From assembly GCF_009911265.1 (NCBI RefSeq), contig NZ_QXXA01000014.1:40407-104406 (forward strand): 64,000 nucleotides of DNA, given 5' to 3'. A program made the translations under genes and the position numbers. The notes beneath the pieces are model-generated. The model was not told the origin of the DNA, made no database searches, and saw nothing but the letters and a program-made list of their open reading frames with translations. Shown in pieces: positions 19,073 to 28,255 of the stretch. The stretch comes from Senegalia massiliensis. Lineage in GTDB: Bacteria > Bacillota > Clostridia > Tissierellales > SIT17. The first letter of the stretch is position 1, and each line of letters starts with the position of its first letter.

Positions 19073-19541
19073 ACTTAGTACCAAATTAGTTAAATGATAT
19101 AAACAAAAACTAAAATAATACGTGTAAGTCGGTCATATGAATTAGTTCAAAATTAAGTGGCCGATTTTTACACGCATATCTATTCCATTTATAATAGTTA
19201 TTACAATGATTACCCTTAAGGGATGTCTTTAATTAATTGCGGTATGATAATTGTAATCTCTATTAATTCTCTCTACTATATACTGATAAAATCGCTAAAC
19301 TTGGATCTATGTCAATAAAATAGACACAAAAAATCAAACTTTTATGTAGATTTTTAATCCTTTGCTCATATTGTTAAGGGCTTAAATATCAAATAATACT
19401 GTGAAATCTCTTTCTATTGTACCAAAATTTAATGTACTTAAATATGTCTAGACTTGCAGAATCATAATCATATCAAGACTGAATACTTTTATAAGATTTC
19501 ATATCTGTAGAAGCATACCTTTCTACGCTCCACCTTATCTA
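19073..19541. other. gap with a long imperfect hairpin and possible insertion-sequence end
   Basis: A hairpin at about 19122-19176 pairs CGTGTAA with TTACACG and GTCGGTCA with TGGCCGAT across a 20-nt loop; it may terminate the TetR operon although it lacks a clean T-tail. Around 19312-19326 the short inverted motif TGTC-AATAAAATA-GACA resembles an insertion-sequence end. No coding frame is supportable. Confidence 0.3.
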
Positions 19542-19778
19542 CTATTCCTCCACTACCTTATTTACTATCTTCTCTGCCAATGGAATAAATATATTCGCCA
19601 ATGGTATAGAAATTGCCGTACCCAACAATGAAGATTTTAAAAATGCCATCATGAATCCTGCTCTAAATCCATAATTTATTAATACCATAAAAAAGGCAAT
19701 AGGTACAGATATAAATACAGCAGCAAGACATGAAAATACAACTCCCCTATACTTCTTATTTATTTTCACAAATATCAT
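19542..19778 (-). CDS. DUF2798 family membrane protein
   Basis: 78 aa with two transmembrane helices (about 12-34 and 46-68). FSCLAAVFISVPIAFFMVLIN and the later LLGTAISIPLANIFIPLA fit DUF2798 small membrane proteins. It overlaps the end of the MarR gene by 23 nt, so it belongs to that operon. Function unknown. Confidence 0.75.
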   Translation of the reverse strand: MIFVKINKKYRGVVFSCLAAVFISVPIAFFMVLINYGFRAGFMMAFLKSSLLGTAISIPLANIFIPLAEKIVNKVVEE

Positions 19779-20217
19779 CTCCTTTTTGATTTCTATCTAG
19801 TGATTTTATTGACATATTCTTTAATATATTGGATAACACCTCTAATTCATCATCATTTACATTTGGTGAAATCAATTCATCCCAAGATTTTAATGCGTTA
19901 TATATTCTGTGTTTCACCTTTAAAGCTTTTTCTGTGACTTGAATTCTATAGGACCTTTTGTCCCTTTGATTTTTTATTCTTTTTATATACCCTTTATCCT
20001 CAAGACTCCTTATACTCCTTGTTATCGCTGCCTTATTAATATAATATATTTCAGCTAAATCCTCTTGAGTCAATTCTTTATTTTCATAAAGTTTTATCAA
20101 ATATATATATTCACCTGATGTTATATCTAAGTCCTTCAACTCATTATTTATAAATTTCTGAAACTGTCTATACAATATAGATATCCATCTGCCAAAGTCT
20201 TCGTATACGTTTTTCAT
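19756..20217 (-). CDS. MarR-family transcriptional regulator
   Basis: 153 aa with the MarR winged helix: GEYIYLIKLYENKELTQEDL, then the recognition helix YINKAAITRSIRSLEDKGYI, and the basic wing RNQRDKRSYRIQVTEKA. It is divergent from the PadR gene across 68 nt that contain a perfect palindrome (20246-20269), its likely operator. It is translated ahead of the DUF2798 gene. Confidence 0.92.
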   Translation of the reverse strand: MKNVYEDFGRWISILYRQFQKFINNELKDLDITSGEYIYLIKLYENKELTQEDLAEIYYINKAAITRSIRSLEDKGYIKRIKNQRDKRSYRIQVTEKALKVKHRIYNALKSWDELISPNVNDDELEVLSNILKNMSIKSLDRNQKGDDICENK

Positions 20218-20245
20218 ATTTTATCACCATATTTATTTTATAAAA

Positions 20246-20269
20246 ATATAGTTGATAAGTCAACTATAT
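20246..20269. promoter_or_regulatory. MarR-type operator palindrome
   Basis: ATATAGTTGA-TAAG-TCAACTATAT: two perfect 10-bp arms between the divergent MarR and PadR genes, matching the general TTGA/TCAA symmetry of MarR sites. It could control both directions. Confidence 0.65.
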
Positions 20270-20285
20270 TAGAGGAGGAAATATA

Positions 20286-20885
20286 TTGATAAAATTAATG
20301 CTATTAGGTTTATTACAACAAAGAGATTTGACAGGTTATGAAATAATACAGTATTTAAAGTTGAGTCATGCAGAGAGTTGGGCAGGTATTAAAATAGGCT
20401 CAATATATTATGCACTTAATAAAATGGAAGAAAGTGAACTGATAAAAGTTCAATGTATTGAGAATATAGGAAATCGTTCACGAACTTTTTATTCGATTAC
20501 TGAAAAAGGAGAAGATTTTTTCGAAACCGAACTAGAAGATATCCTCAGTAAAGTTGACCTTAATTTTCCTAATTCTTTATATACTGCTGTAACTTTTTTA
20601 GGAAAACTACCCTATGAGAAAGCAATAAACGCTATTAATATTCACATTAAAAATCTGGAAAAAGAGTTGCTAAATTGGAAAGCTGCTGAGAAATCAAAAG
20701 AAAAAGTACAATCAAAACCATTGCCTAGTTATATGAAAGCTCTGCTAAAAAATGGTTGTACCCATATTGAGGTAAACATAGAATTTTTAAAAGAGATAAA
20801 GGAGCTGCTGCATAAAGAATCATTTGAGGTTCACTTACCTCCATTAAATAAAATAGGAAAAGGAGAAAAAGATTATGAATCCTAA
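20286..20885 (+). CDS. PadR-family transcriptional regulator
   Basis: 199 aa from a TTG start that is well spaced from AGGAGG. The first 90 residues are the PadR winged helix (MLLGLLQQRDLTGYEIIQYL, IGSIYYALNKMEESELIKVQ, RTFYSITEKGEDFFETEL). The C-terminal half is the helical dimerisation part (Vir-like). It overlaps the hydrolase gene by 11 nt, so it probably regulates that gene in response to a lipophilic or phenolic compound. Confidence 0.88.
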   Translation: MIKLMLLGLLQQRDLTGYEIIQYLKLSHAESWAGIKIGSIYYALNKMEESELIKVQCIENIGNRSRTFYSITEKGEDFFETELEDILSKVDLNFPNSLYTAVTFLGKLPYEKAINAINIHIKNLEKELLNWKAAEKSKEKVQSKPLPSYMKALLKNGCTHIEVNIEFLKEIKELLHKESFEVHLPPLNKIGKGEKDYES

Positions 20886-22128
20886 AATAATTTTACCATC
20901 AACTAATCAACTAATCGACGAAAGTCTAAAGCTTCAAATTACAGGATTAAAACCAAACCAAAAGGTGAAAATACAAGCAGAAATGCAAGACGATGTAAAA
21001 AGAACATGGTGTTCCTTTGGAATTTTCACAGCTGATTACCAAGGAACTATTGATTTAAATACAACAGCACCTAAAAAAGGCTCATACAGTGGTTGTGACC
21101 CTAATGGTTTGCTATGGTCTATGCAAATAAAGGAAAGTAATACTCCTTTTCCACCTATATTTTTAAAAATGACTACTCAACCTAATAAGGTAAGTTTTTA
21201 TTTGTTAATAAAAGATAAAATAAAAGATACAAGAGAAGTACATATTAACTTTACTAATTCTGATACTGAACAAATTGTTGTTCAAAATTTAATAGTAGGA
21301 AAACTTTTTAAGCCTAAAGGAAAGGATAATCTACCAGCTGTAATTATAGTTGGGGGATCTACAGGAGGACTCTTTTGGACAGAACAAATAGCAGCTTTAC
21401 TTAGTAATAAAGGATATGCAGCTCTTGCTTTAAATTACTTTGATGTTCAAAATGATAATTTACCAAATGAACTCATTGAAATTAAAATAGAATACTTCAA
21501 AAGAGCTCTTGATTGGCTTAAAAGCAAACCCGAAATTGACGACAGCAATATAAGTATAATGGGAATTTCTAAAGGTGGTGAGTTATCATTATTATTTGGT
21601 TCATTTTTTTCTAAGCATTTAACTTCTATTATTACTTACGTACCTTCTTCCCATGTATTTGAAGGAATTTCCATGGTAGAACATAAGACAAAATCATCAT
21701 GGACTTATAAAACCACCCCTATTAACTTTATACAATACCCATCAAATACAAAATTCTCAAAAAATATGACTCCCACTGATATACGAAAAATTCATGATAA
21801 TGCATTAAATTCAGCTACTTCTAAACAATTAGAGAGTGCTCGTATTCCAATTGAAAATATATCATGTCCTATTCTTATGATTTCTGGTGAAAAAGATAAT
21901 ACTTGGCCATCCTCAAAAATGTGTAGAGATATGATGCAAACTTTAGAAGAACATAATAATCCTTATCAATCAAAACACTTAAATTTTAGTAATATGGGAC
22001 ATACTTTCTTTCTCCCTAATATCCCTCCTATGATTGATCATCCATCAGTAATGGCAAAAAACGCTGCAAATGCTAACAGAAAAGCTTGGGAGGCAACACT
22101 CAATTTTTTGGTTAAACATTCTAATTAA
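20875..22128 (+). CDS. acyl-CoA thioester hydrolase/BAAT-type alpha/beta hydrolase
   Basis: 417 aa. The N-terminal 130 residues form the beta-rich domain of the acyl-CoA thioesterase/bile-acid-CoA:amino-acid N-acyltransferase family (LKLQITGLKPNQKVKIQAEM, then DYQGTIDLNTTAPKKGSYSG). The C-terminal half is an alpha/beta hydrolase with VIIVGGSTGGLFW, the nucleophile elbow GISKGGEL (the position where the family has Ser or Cys), the acid in ISGEKDNTWPS and the His in NMGHTFFLP. It probably hydrolyses or transfers acyl groups from thioesters or antibiotic-like esters. It is in an operon with a PadR gene. Confidence 0.78.
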   Translation: MNPKIILPSTNQLIDESLKLQITGLKPNQKVKIQAEMQDDVKRTWCSFGIFTADYQGTIDLNTTAPKKGSYSGCDPNGLLWSMQIKESNTPFPPIFLKMTTQPNKVSFYLLIKDKIKDTREVHINFTNSDTEQIVVQNLIVGKLFKPKGKDNLPAVIIVGGSTGGLFWTEQIAALLSNKGYAALALNYFDVQNDNLPNELIEIKIEYFKRALDWLKSKPEIDDSNISIMGISKGGELSLLFGSFFSKHLTSIITYVPSSHVFEGISMVEHKTKSSWTYKTTPINFIQYPSNTKFSKNMTPTDIRKIHDNALNSATSKQLESARIPIENISCPILMISGEKDNTWPSSKMCRDMMQTLEEHNNPYQSKHLNFSNMGHTFFLPNIPPMIDHPSVMAKNAANANRKAWEATLNFLVKHSN

Positions 22129-22167
22129 ACTATGGGAAATCTCAACATAATTACTACACGTAAAAAT

Positions 22168-22191
22168 AATGCACCTAAATTTCGGTGCATT
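22168..22191 (+). terminator. terminator of PadR-hydrolase operon
   Basis: AATGCACC / GGTGCATT stem with an 8-nt loop, followed by TGTTTTTAT. Confidence 0.75.
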
Positions 22192-22251
22192 TGTTTTTAT
22201 TATCTGAGATATTTTAAAAAACAGTTAACACAAAATCATAAATCTAATCAA

Positions 22252-22425
22252 TGAATACAAACTTCCAACTCGCCAATTTGCACTTTATTTCTAAACTCAT
22301 CACCATTTGTAATGGAATAAAAATAACCTATAGCCTTATATATAGCTATTCCATAGATTCTACTCTTTATATTCCTACAACAAACTCCACATGTGTTTAG
22401 GTAGTTAAATAATACTAAAACTCAG
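22252..22425 (-). pseudogene. unrecognised protein fragment without a start
   Basis: An open minus-strand frame of about 55 codons runs LNTCGVCCRNIKSRIYGIAI, then YKAIGYFYSITNGDEFRN and KVQIGELEVCIH before its stop. It has no ATG or ribosome site. The composition looks protein-like, so it may be the end of a deleted gene. I do not recognise the family. Nothing else is visible between 22192 and 22510. Confidence 0.25.
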
Positions 22426-22510
22426 ATTATATTATTATTATTTGCAACTTCTTTTGCAAATTCAATAAGTCAATGATTAGATTGTTATTATCTTTCCTGT
22501 GATTTTTTAT

Positions 22511-24010
22511 CTACAAATTTTTCATCAGTAAATCTACTCTTTCAACTCTATTTCGTCCATCTTTTTTTGCTTGATACAATGCTTGATCAGCTGCATTTAT
22601 AATGTTTTCAGGATACATACTTTCATCAGGAACAACTGATGCTACTCCCAAACTAATAGTAATAATTGTGGCTAAGCCTTCATTTTTCATACCTAGATTT
22701 TCAGTTTTAGCTCTTATATCTTCAGCTACTACCATAGCACCATCTTCTGTAGTATTGGATAATAAAACTACAAATTCTTCACCACCGAAACGAGCTACAA
22801 TATCCCCAGATCTTTTTAATGTATTCTTTATTACATCAGCTACATTTCTTAAGCATCGATCTCCAGCTAAGTGTCCATAACTATCGTTATACATTTTAAA
22901 GTTATCAATATCTACCATAATTAAAGATAAAGGAAGATTTTCTCTTATACTACTCTCCCATACCTTTTGTAAAAAACTATCAAAATATCTCCTATTAGAA
23001 ATATTAGTAAGTGGATCTATCATTGAAATTCTTTCCAAATCTTCATTCGTTTTTTTAAGCTTTTCATTTGCATTATTAAGTTCTTGAGTTCTTTCCATAA
23101 CATCTAACTCAAGTTTTTTATTTAGTGCTCGAAACCTTCTAACCCCATATAAAGATATCAGGGAAATTAAAAATAGGATTATAATAATTGCATATAGAAA
23201 AGTTCTCTGTATGCTCTCTTCAGTAAAATAAACAACTTTTTTCCCTTGCCAATCACTGAGTATATCTGCCATTGTCCCGTCATCATTTAACTCTTCTAAC
23301 CCAACATTAATTAAATTTAACAGTTCTTCATTTCCCTTTTTTATTGCTATCCGTGAATATTGTGTTTCTATAGGCTTCTCTAAAACCTCTATCCCTTCCA
23401 CTTTGCTCTGAGCTAATTCATATTTACCTATCCACCTATCAGCAACAATGGCATCTAGTTCACCAGACTTAATCATTTGAAAGCCAGTGTTCCAGTCTGA
23501 TATTGTCACTATATTTATTCCATCATATTCTGTTAGTAGGTAATATGGATATCCTCCAGATTCTACACCTACATTTTTATCTTTTAAATCAATAGCTGTA
23601 TAAATATCTGTGTTTCCGTATTCTTTAAATATAGAAAAATCCATTCTTAATAATTCATTTGAAAAGTCATAGAGTTTTTCTCTCTCTGAACTAGGATTAA
23701 TTTGTAGCAATGCATCTGCTTCTCCTAATAACACCTTATTCTGGGCTTCTTGCCATTCAGTAGCTTTAATTTCAATTTTATATCCAATTTTTTTACCGAG
23801 CTCTTTTGCTATGTCAACTACTATTCCTTTTGCTGTTCCATTTTCTTCAAAAATAATGGGAGCTATATTATTATTACCCATGAAAACCAGTGTCTTTTTA
23901 TTATTATTATAATCTGAATACAAATATGTAATTTGTTGATATAGTAGAAATACTACTATTAATATCATGGCAAATAATACTATATTTTTATTAAGTTTAT
24001 TTTTCCCCAT
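22511..24010 (-). CDS. diguanylate cyclase with periplasmic solute-binding sensor domain
   Basis: 499 aa. An N-terminal anchor helix (about 10-25) leads to a family-3 solute-binding domain outside the cell (about 38-255, IAPIIFEENGTAKGIVVDIA, ending near DILSDWQGK). A second membrane helix lies at 268-288, then a short coiled coil, then GGDEF (about 330-495). The active site is GGEEF, with the inhibitory I-site RSGD five residues before it, so it should make cyclic di-GMP and be product-inhibited. The ligand is probably an amino acid or related solute. It stands alone. Confidence 0.92.
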   Translation of the reverse strand: MGKNKLNKNIVLFAMILIVVFLLYQQITYLYSDYNNNKKTLVFMGNNNIAPIIFEENGTAKGIVVDIAKELGKKIGYKIEIKATEWQEAQNKVLLGEADALLQINPSSEREKLYDFSNELLRMDFSIFKEYGNTDIYTAIDLKDKNVGVESGGYPYYLLTEYDGINIVTISDWNTGFQMIKSGELDAIVADRWIGKYELAQSKVEGIEVLEKPIETQYSRIAIKKGNEELLNLINVGLEELNDDGTMADILSDWQGKKVVYFTEESIQRTFLYAIIIILFLISLISLYGVRRFRALNKKLELDVMERTQELNNANEKLKKTNEDLERISMIDPLTNISNRRYFDSFLQKVWESSIRENLPLSLIMVDIDNFKMYNDSYGHLAGDRCLRNVADVIKNTLKRSGDIVARFGGEEFVVLLSNTTEDGAMVVAEDIRAKTENLGMKNEGLATIITISLGVASVVPDESMYPENIINAADQALYQAKKDGRNRVERVDLLMKNL

Positions 24011-24175
24011 GATATATCACATCCTGATATTTGTTTTTTACAGCAGAGTTTATTTACAGCTCATCATTAGTAATATCAATAACGTTATTAATAATATTAT
24101 ATATGTATATATTTTTTCAGTCAATTTATACAAGTAAAGTAATTGCTCTAGACACTATAATAAAAAGATCTAATA

Positions 24176-24210
24176 AAATTAGCTCATAGGCTGTACCTAT
24201 AAGCTAATTT
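24176..24210. terminator. hairpin after truncated phosphotransferase gene
   Basis: Arms AAATTAGCT-c-ATAGG / CCTAT-a-AGCTAATTT with a 5-nt loop and one mismatch. Confidence 0.55.
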
Positions 24211-24217
24211 GCAAAAT

Positions 24218-24583
24218 TTAACAGAGCATTTGCAATCCTTCTGCCAACAAAGTAGTTAATTGCTCCGGTTTTTTCAAATATTTTTCTGCACAAGACATTT
24301 CTCCAGCTACTTTTGTCATTAGAATATAGGTCTTCTTTTTGTCTCTTTCAAATCCCAAAATCTTAGGAACTGGCAGCTTTCCCTGTAACCATTCCATGAC
24401 ATGATATTCATTCTCTGATTCATCACTTAACGTTTGTATTTTAAGAACTTTATCATTAAACAGAATCTTACATTCCCACATCATCAATAGAATACTCTTC
24501 TTCATCAATAAAGGTTTTAGTTTTTTTAGGTCATCTAATTTATTAATAGTTATATCTGTATAAATATCACTTTTTATAATCAT
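24218..24583 (-). pseudogene. truncated aminoglycoside-phosphotransferase-like protein
   Basis: 121 codons match only the N-lobe of APH(3')-like kinases: KVLKIQTLSDESENEYHVME carries the nucleotide-binding Lys and helix-C Glu region, then WLQGKLPVPKILGFERDKKK, then YILMTKVAGEMSCAEKY and LAEGLQMLC. A stop follows where the family continues into the HGD..N catalytic loop and DxD motif, so the phosphotransfer machinery is missing. It begins with a proper ATG. It is best read as a decayed resistance-type or housekeeping kinase gene, without activity. Confidence 0.65.
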
Positions 24584-24729
24584 AATTAACTCCTATATTT
24601 ATAGAGATAATTATATATTATTTTTACAAATACTACATTCTTAAATGATCACTTTCTTACATTCTTATTCTATCATTTATAATGTACTACCTATTTCATT
24701 AAACCACCTTACTTATTTATCGATTGCGT

Positions 24730-24796
24730 ATAACGTTCTTGCTATGTTGTGACGTTCCACATGTTTTTCGTGGAATGTCTGAAAATAACATGTTAT
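24730..24796. repeat. large imperfect hairpin element in the deformylase/APH gap
   Basis: Nested complementary arms: ATAAC (24730-24734) with GTTAT (24792-24796), ATGTT with AACAT, and GACGTTCCAC (24751-24760) with GTGGAATGTC (24770-24779). It stands out by its higher GC and order in a 327-nt gap with no gene. It may be a structured RNA, a miniature element or a cruciform. Confidence 0.4.
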
Positions 24797-24910
24797 CTGT
24801 AGTAGAACCCTAAGAATTACTCAAGAAAACTAAGCCTTTAAAGTAATTGACATTGTTCTTACACAATATAAGGATTATACGTATTAACTGCAATTTATTT
24901 AATGTTATTC

Positions 24911-25360
24911 TTATATAAATTCTGTTACTTTATCTATAAACAGTATCCCATCTAAATGATCAATTTCATGGCATAAACATTTTGCCAAATCTCCTTCTCC
25001 AGTTATGATAATTTCTTTTCCTTTTTCATTTAATGCTTTTACTTTAACCTTTTTAGGTCTTATTAATTTTCCCCATTTACCTGGAATACTTAAGCACCCT
25101 TCTACAACCTTTTGCATTCCTTCAGTCTCAACTATTTCTGGATTTATCAGATATATTATATCCTCACCCATATCTATTACAACAGCTCTTTTTAAAACCC
25201 CCAACTGTGGCGCTGCAAGCGCCGCACCATTTTCTGTATTATTCAATGTATCTACCATATCTTTAAGTAAAGTTAAAACTCTATTATCAATCTTTTCTAC
25301 CTGTCTACTTTTTTTTCTTAATATATCATCGCCCAAATTTCGAATATTCCTTAATGCCAT
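24911..25360 (-). CDS. def: peptide deformylase
   Basis: 149 aa from the ATG at 25360 after GGAGGTT; starts further upstream are inside or before this site. All three metalloenzyme motifs are present: GAALAAPQ (45-52, the family's GxGLAAPQ with Ala for Gly), EGCLS (Cys89 binds the metal) and HEIDH (131-135, two His ligands and the catalytic Glu). It removes the formyl group from new proteins. It is usually next to fmt, but here it stands alone, so it may be a second copy. Confidence 0.94.
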   Translation of the reverse strand: MALRNIRNLGDDILRKKSRQVEKIDNRVLTLLKDMVDTLNNTENGAALAAPQLGVLKRAVVIDMGEDIIYLINPEIVETEGMQKVVEGCLSIPGKWGKLIRPKKVKVKALNEKGKEIIITGEGDLAKCLCHEIDHLDGILFIDKVTEFI

Positions 25361-25761
25361 TTTTTTAACCTCCATTTGCAAATATTATATAATTCTTTTC
25401 ATCATTTACCTACCTATCTTGTTATTGAAGAGTATGTTACTATTATCTAATATCTATCTTATTTATTTTATCTTTTTAGGGTCTGTTAAAGAATATTGCT
25501 GAAATTTGTGTTTATTTTAACTTGATTCATTTAAAATATAGTGAAAATTCCAAAACAATGTCATCAAATACTAGCAAATTAAACTATTTTATAAAATCAA
25601 CATCTTTCTTAAGCATAGCCTTTCTTTGAAATACTTTGTTATTACAGATAACTTATTTTTTCTCGAATCTTATGTCAGGAATACCACCAATTTTAACACC
25701 TTTTCCGAATCAACGTTCAGGAATATCCTCCTATAGATTTACCTCCCACAAAATTCCCCTA
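25361..25761. other. 400-nt gap without a recognisable gene
   Basis: AT-rich, only short broken frames. It lies between the deformylase promoter side and a decayed recombinase, and is likely to be debris of the same lost element. Confidence 0.3.
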
Positions 25762-26446
25762 CTAAAATATATCATACAAAGGACTTCGTATCTTTCTTAT
25801 AGTATTTTTAGATACATGCGTATATTTTTCAGTAGTCTTTGAGCTAATATGTCCTAGTAGTTCTTGTATATATCTTATATCAGTTCCTGATTCTAGTAAA
25901 TGAATAGCAAAAGAATATCTTAGTGTATGAACTGATACATCTTTTTGTAAGAAAGCTATCTTTTTTCCTCCTGGAAACAACCAATCTTTAGGTTCATAAA
26001 TCTGTTTATATTTATTTACTATATCTAATGCTACTTGGGATAGCAATGTATGTATATCTATCTTTTCTTCCTTCCCCTTGTACTACATGTAATACTATCC
26101 TATCTTCATAAATATCTTTAACTTTTAGTCTCACTACCTCTCCAACTCTTAACCCTGAAGAATACACTAGATTATGATTAAAAAACCTTATAACATTATT
26201 ACTGTAGGATTCTATACTCTTATCAAAAATATCAATTAATTCATGGAATTTAATAGTATCTAAATTAAAAACTTCTATTATTTTATCAATACTTTCTTCT
26301 ATATATGGAATAGCCCAGTATTTTTCTTATGCTTCCCATACTCTACCATTTATTGTTTTTATCTTTCGGACTTTTTCCTTGTCATAATTAAACTTAATAT
26401 AAAGTTTGTCTTTATTTATTACTACAACCCATATATCTATATCCAT
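25762..26446 (-). pseudogene. degenerate tyrosine recombinase (XerC/XerD/phage-integrase type)
   Basis: A remnant in at least two frames. It starts MDIDIWVVVINKDKLYIKFN, hits an in-frame stop after NGRVWEA, resumes EKYWAIPYIEESIDKIIEVF, and reaches the catalytic-domain opening LVYSSGLRVGEVVRLKVKDI with the first Arg. Then a frameshift near 26050 leads to the intact C-terminal part: [20 protein letters not shown] (His-x-x-Arg), LGH and the Tyr in TEKYTHV. The core-binding domain is mostly deleted. It cannot make an active recombinase. Confidence 0.85.
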
Positions 26447-26529
26447 AAGCTCTAATTCCTTTTATTGGTTATTACTATATACCATTCTATCATATTTTTC
26501 AAAATATTCATTTGTTTTTAGCGTTTTTC

Positions 26530-26705
26530 AAATATATTTTTCAAAAAATCCTATCAAAATCATTCCTTTAGAATCTCATGGGTGGAAATGCATTTCAAGT
26601 TATACTGCTTCCCATATTTCTTTATGTATAATTGATGGATGACTTTCTTCTATATAGTACATTAAGGCTTTTTCATTTCTAGTACACAATAGCCCCCTAA
26701 ACAAA
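26530..26705 (-). pseudogene. fragment of large serine recombinase
   Basis: A minus-strand frame reads CTRNEKALMYYIEESHPSII, then HKEIWEAV, then a stop where the family has Gln, then LEM. This matches the recombinase domain region of large serine recombinases (pattern ENHEAIIPREVYEAVQ). No catalytic domain is left. Together with the tyrosine recombinase remnant it marks a former mobile-element site. Confidence 0.45.
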
Positions 26706-26706
26706 A

Positions 26707-26737
26707 TATGTTCCCTAAGACTAACTTAAGGAACATA
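26707..26737. terminator. bidirectional hairpin next to rRNA methyltransferase gene
   Basis: Arms TATGTTCCCTAAG / CTTAAGGAACATA with one mismatch and a 5-nt loop. Confidence 0.55.
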
Positions 26738-26788
26738 AAACACATCTACATATTTACTTAAAACCTTCTAAACCTTTGCTATTTCAAC

Positions 26789-28147
26789 CTATTTCTTCTC
26801 TATCAACACAACTGTCTCAACGTGCGGAGTATGTGGAAACATATCCATACATTTTACTTTCTTTACTTCATAACGAAAGCTTTCAAATTCTTTTAAATCT
26901 TCCACTAATGATGTTGGCTTACAAGAAACATACACTATGCGTTTAGAATCAAATGCTACTATTTTTTCTATTGCAGATTTATGAACTCCTACTCTTGGTG
27001 GATCTAATATGATTAAATCTGGTTTTATATTTATATTATCTATTTCTTTTAATACATCTCCAGCTATAAATTCACAATTATCTAATCCATTCAATTTTGC
27101 ATTGTCACGAGCTTTTTCTACTGCTTCTTCTACTATTTCTATTCCTATTACTTCGTTAGCTACTGGAGCCATTATTTGAGCTATTGTTCCTGTTCCACAA
27201 TATAAGTCAAATACTGTTTTATCTTTTGTATCTCCTGCATATTCTCTAGCTATTTCATATAATTTTTCTGCTCCAGATGAATTTGTCTGGAAAAATGAAA
27301 AAGGAGATATATTAAATTCAAGTCCTAGTAATTTTTCAGTTATAAAATCTTCTCCATATATTGTAATAGTTTTATCACTTTGCACTACATCTCCTAAATT
27401 ATCATTTAGTGTATGAAGAATACCTTTTAACTGACCTATATAATCAATATTTTTTAATCTGTCAACTAAATCATCTAACTCTAATTCTTGCTGTGTGCTT
27501 GTTACAAGATTTACTAATATTTCACCTGTAATTTCTGCTTTTCTTATTACTAGATGTCTAAGTACTCCTTCATGCTTTCTCTTATGATAAAAAGGTACTT
27601 TCTTTTCTCTAAAATATTCTAAAACTACATTAAGTATATTTGTAAAATCATCATCTACTATCTCACAATATGGAACAGACAATATTTCATAAAATTTCCC
27701 TTTTTGATGCATTCCTAATGTAAGTGGACCTTCTTTATATTCATCTCCAAATGTAAATTCCATCTTATTTCTATATCTCCATACATTTGGACTTTTTTCT
27801 ATACCTTCAAATTCAAATCCTTCAATACCTGCTTTATGAAATAGATCTAATACTTGATTTTTTTTCATTTCTAATTGATCATTATATGTTAAGTTCTGAT
27901 AACTACATCCTCCACAATCCCAAAAGTGAATACATTGAGGCTTTATTTCTCTTTCACTTCTTTCTATTACTTCAATTAGATTTGCATCTATTTTATTTTT
28001 TCTATTTTTCTTAGTTCTAACTTTTACTATTTGTCCTGATGTAGCACCTTTTACTACAACTCTTTTATCATTATATGTTCCTATGCCTTTATTAGGAAAC
28101 TCAGTTTTTTCTATTTTAACTTGAAATTCTTTCTTCTTTTTTGCCAT
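26789..28147 (-). CDS. rlmD: 23S rRNA (uracil-5-)-methyltransferase, RlmD/RumA family
   Basis: 452 aa from the ATG of MAKKKK; a GTG four codons earlier lies in the ribosome site. An N-terminal TRAM domain (about 8-65) is followed by the 4Fe-4S cysteines in CIHFWDCGGCSYQN (plus one earlier or later Cys), then the SAM-binding FDLYCGTGTIAQI, motif IV LILDPPRVG and the catalytic Cys in VYVSCKPTSL. It methylates uridine in 23S rRNA, position 1939 or 747 depending on the subfamily. Firmicutes often have two paralogues, so the exact site is uncertain. Confidence 0.92.
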   Translation of the reverse strand: MAKKKKEFQVKIEKTEFPNKGIGTYNDKRVVVKGATSGQIVKVRTKKNRKNKIDANLIEVIERSEREIKPQCIHFWDCGGCSYQNLTYNDQLEMKKNQVLDLFHKAGIEGFEFEGIEKSPNVWRYRNKMEFTFGDEYKEGPLTLGMHQKGKFYEILSVPYCEIVDDDFTNILNVVLEYFREKKVPFYHKRKHEGVLRHLVIRKAEITGEILVNLVTSTQQELELDDLVDRLKNIDYIGQLKGILHTLNDNLGDVVQSDKTITIYGEDFITEKLLGLEFNISPFSFFQTNSSGAEKLYEIAREYAGDTKDKTVFDLYCGTGTIAQIMAPVANEVIGIEIVEEAVEKARDNAKLNGLDNCEFIAGDVLKEIDNINIKPDLIILDPPRVGVHKSAIEKIVAFDSKRIVYVSCKPTSLVEDLKEFESFRYEVKKVKCMDMFPHTPHVETVVLIEKK

Positions 28148-28227
28148 ATCAATTTTCACCTCTCAACTTTCTATTATAAGTATAATATATTATTTGCTTA
28201 AAACAAAGAAAAATAAACAAAAAAATA

Positions 28228-28245
28228 AACTCTCTTATGAGAGTT
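28228..28245 (-). terminator. terminator of RsbW-like gene
   Basis: AACTCTC-TTAT-GAGAGTT stem, followed on the minus strand by a long T-rich run, just after the stop at 28256. Confidence 0.7.
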
Positions 28246-28255
28246 CAAGCAAAAA

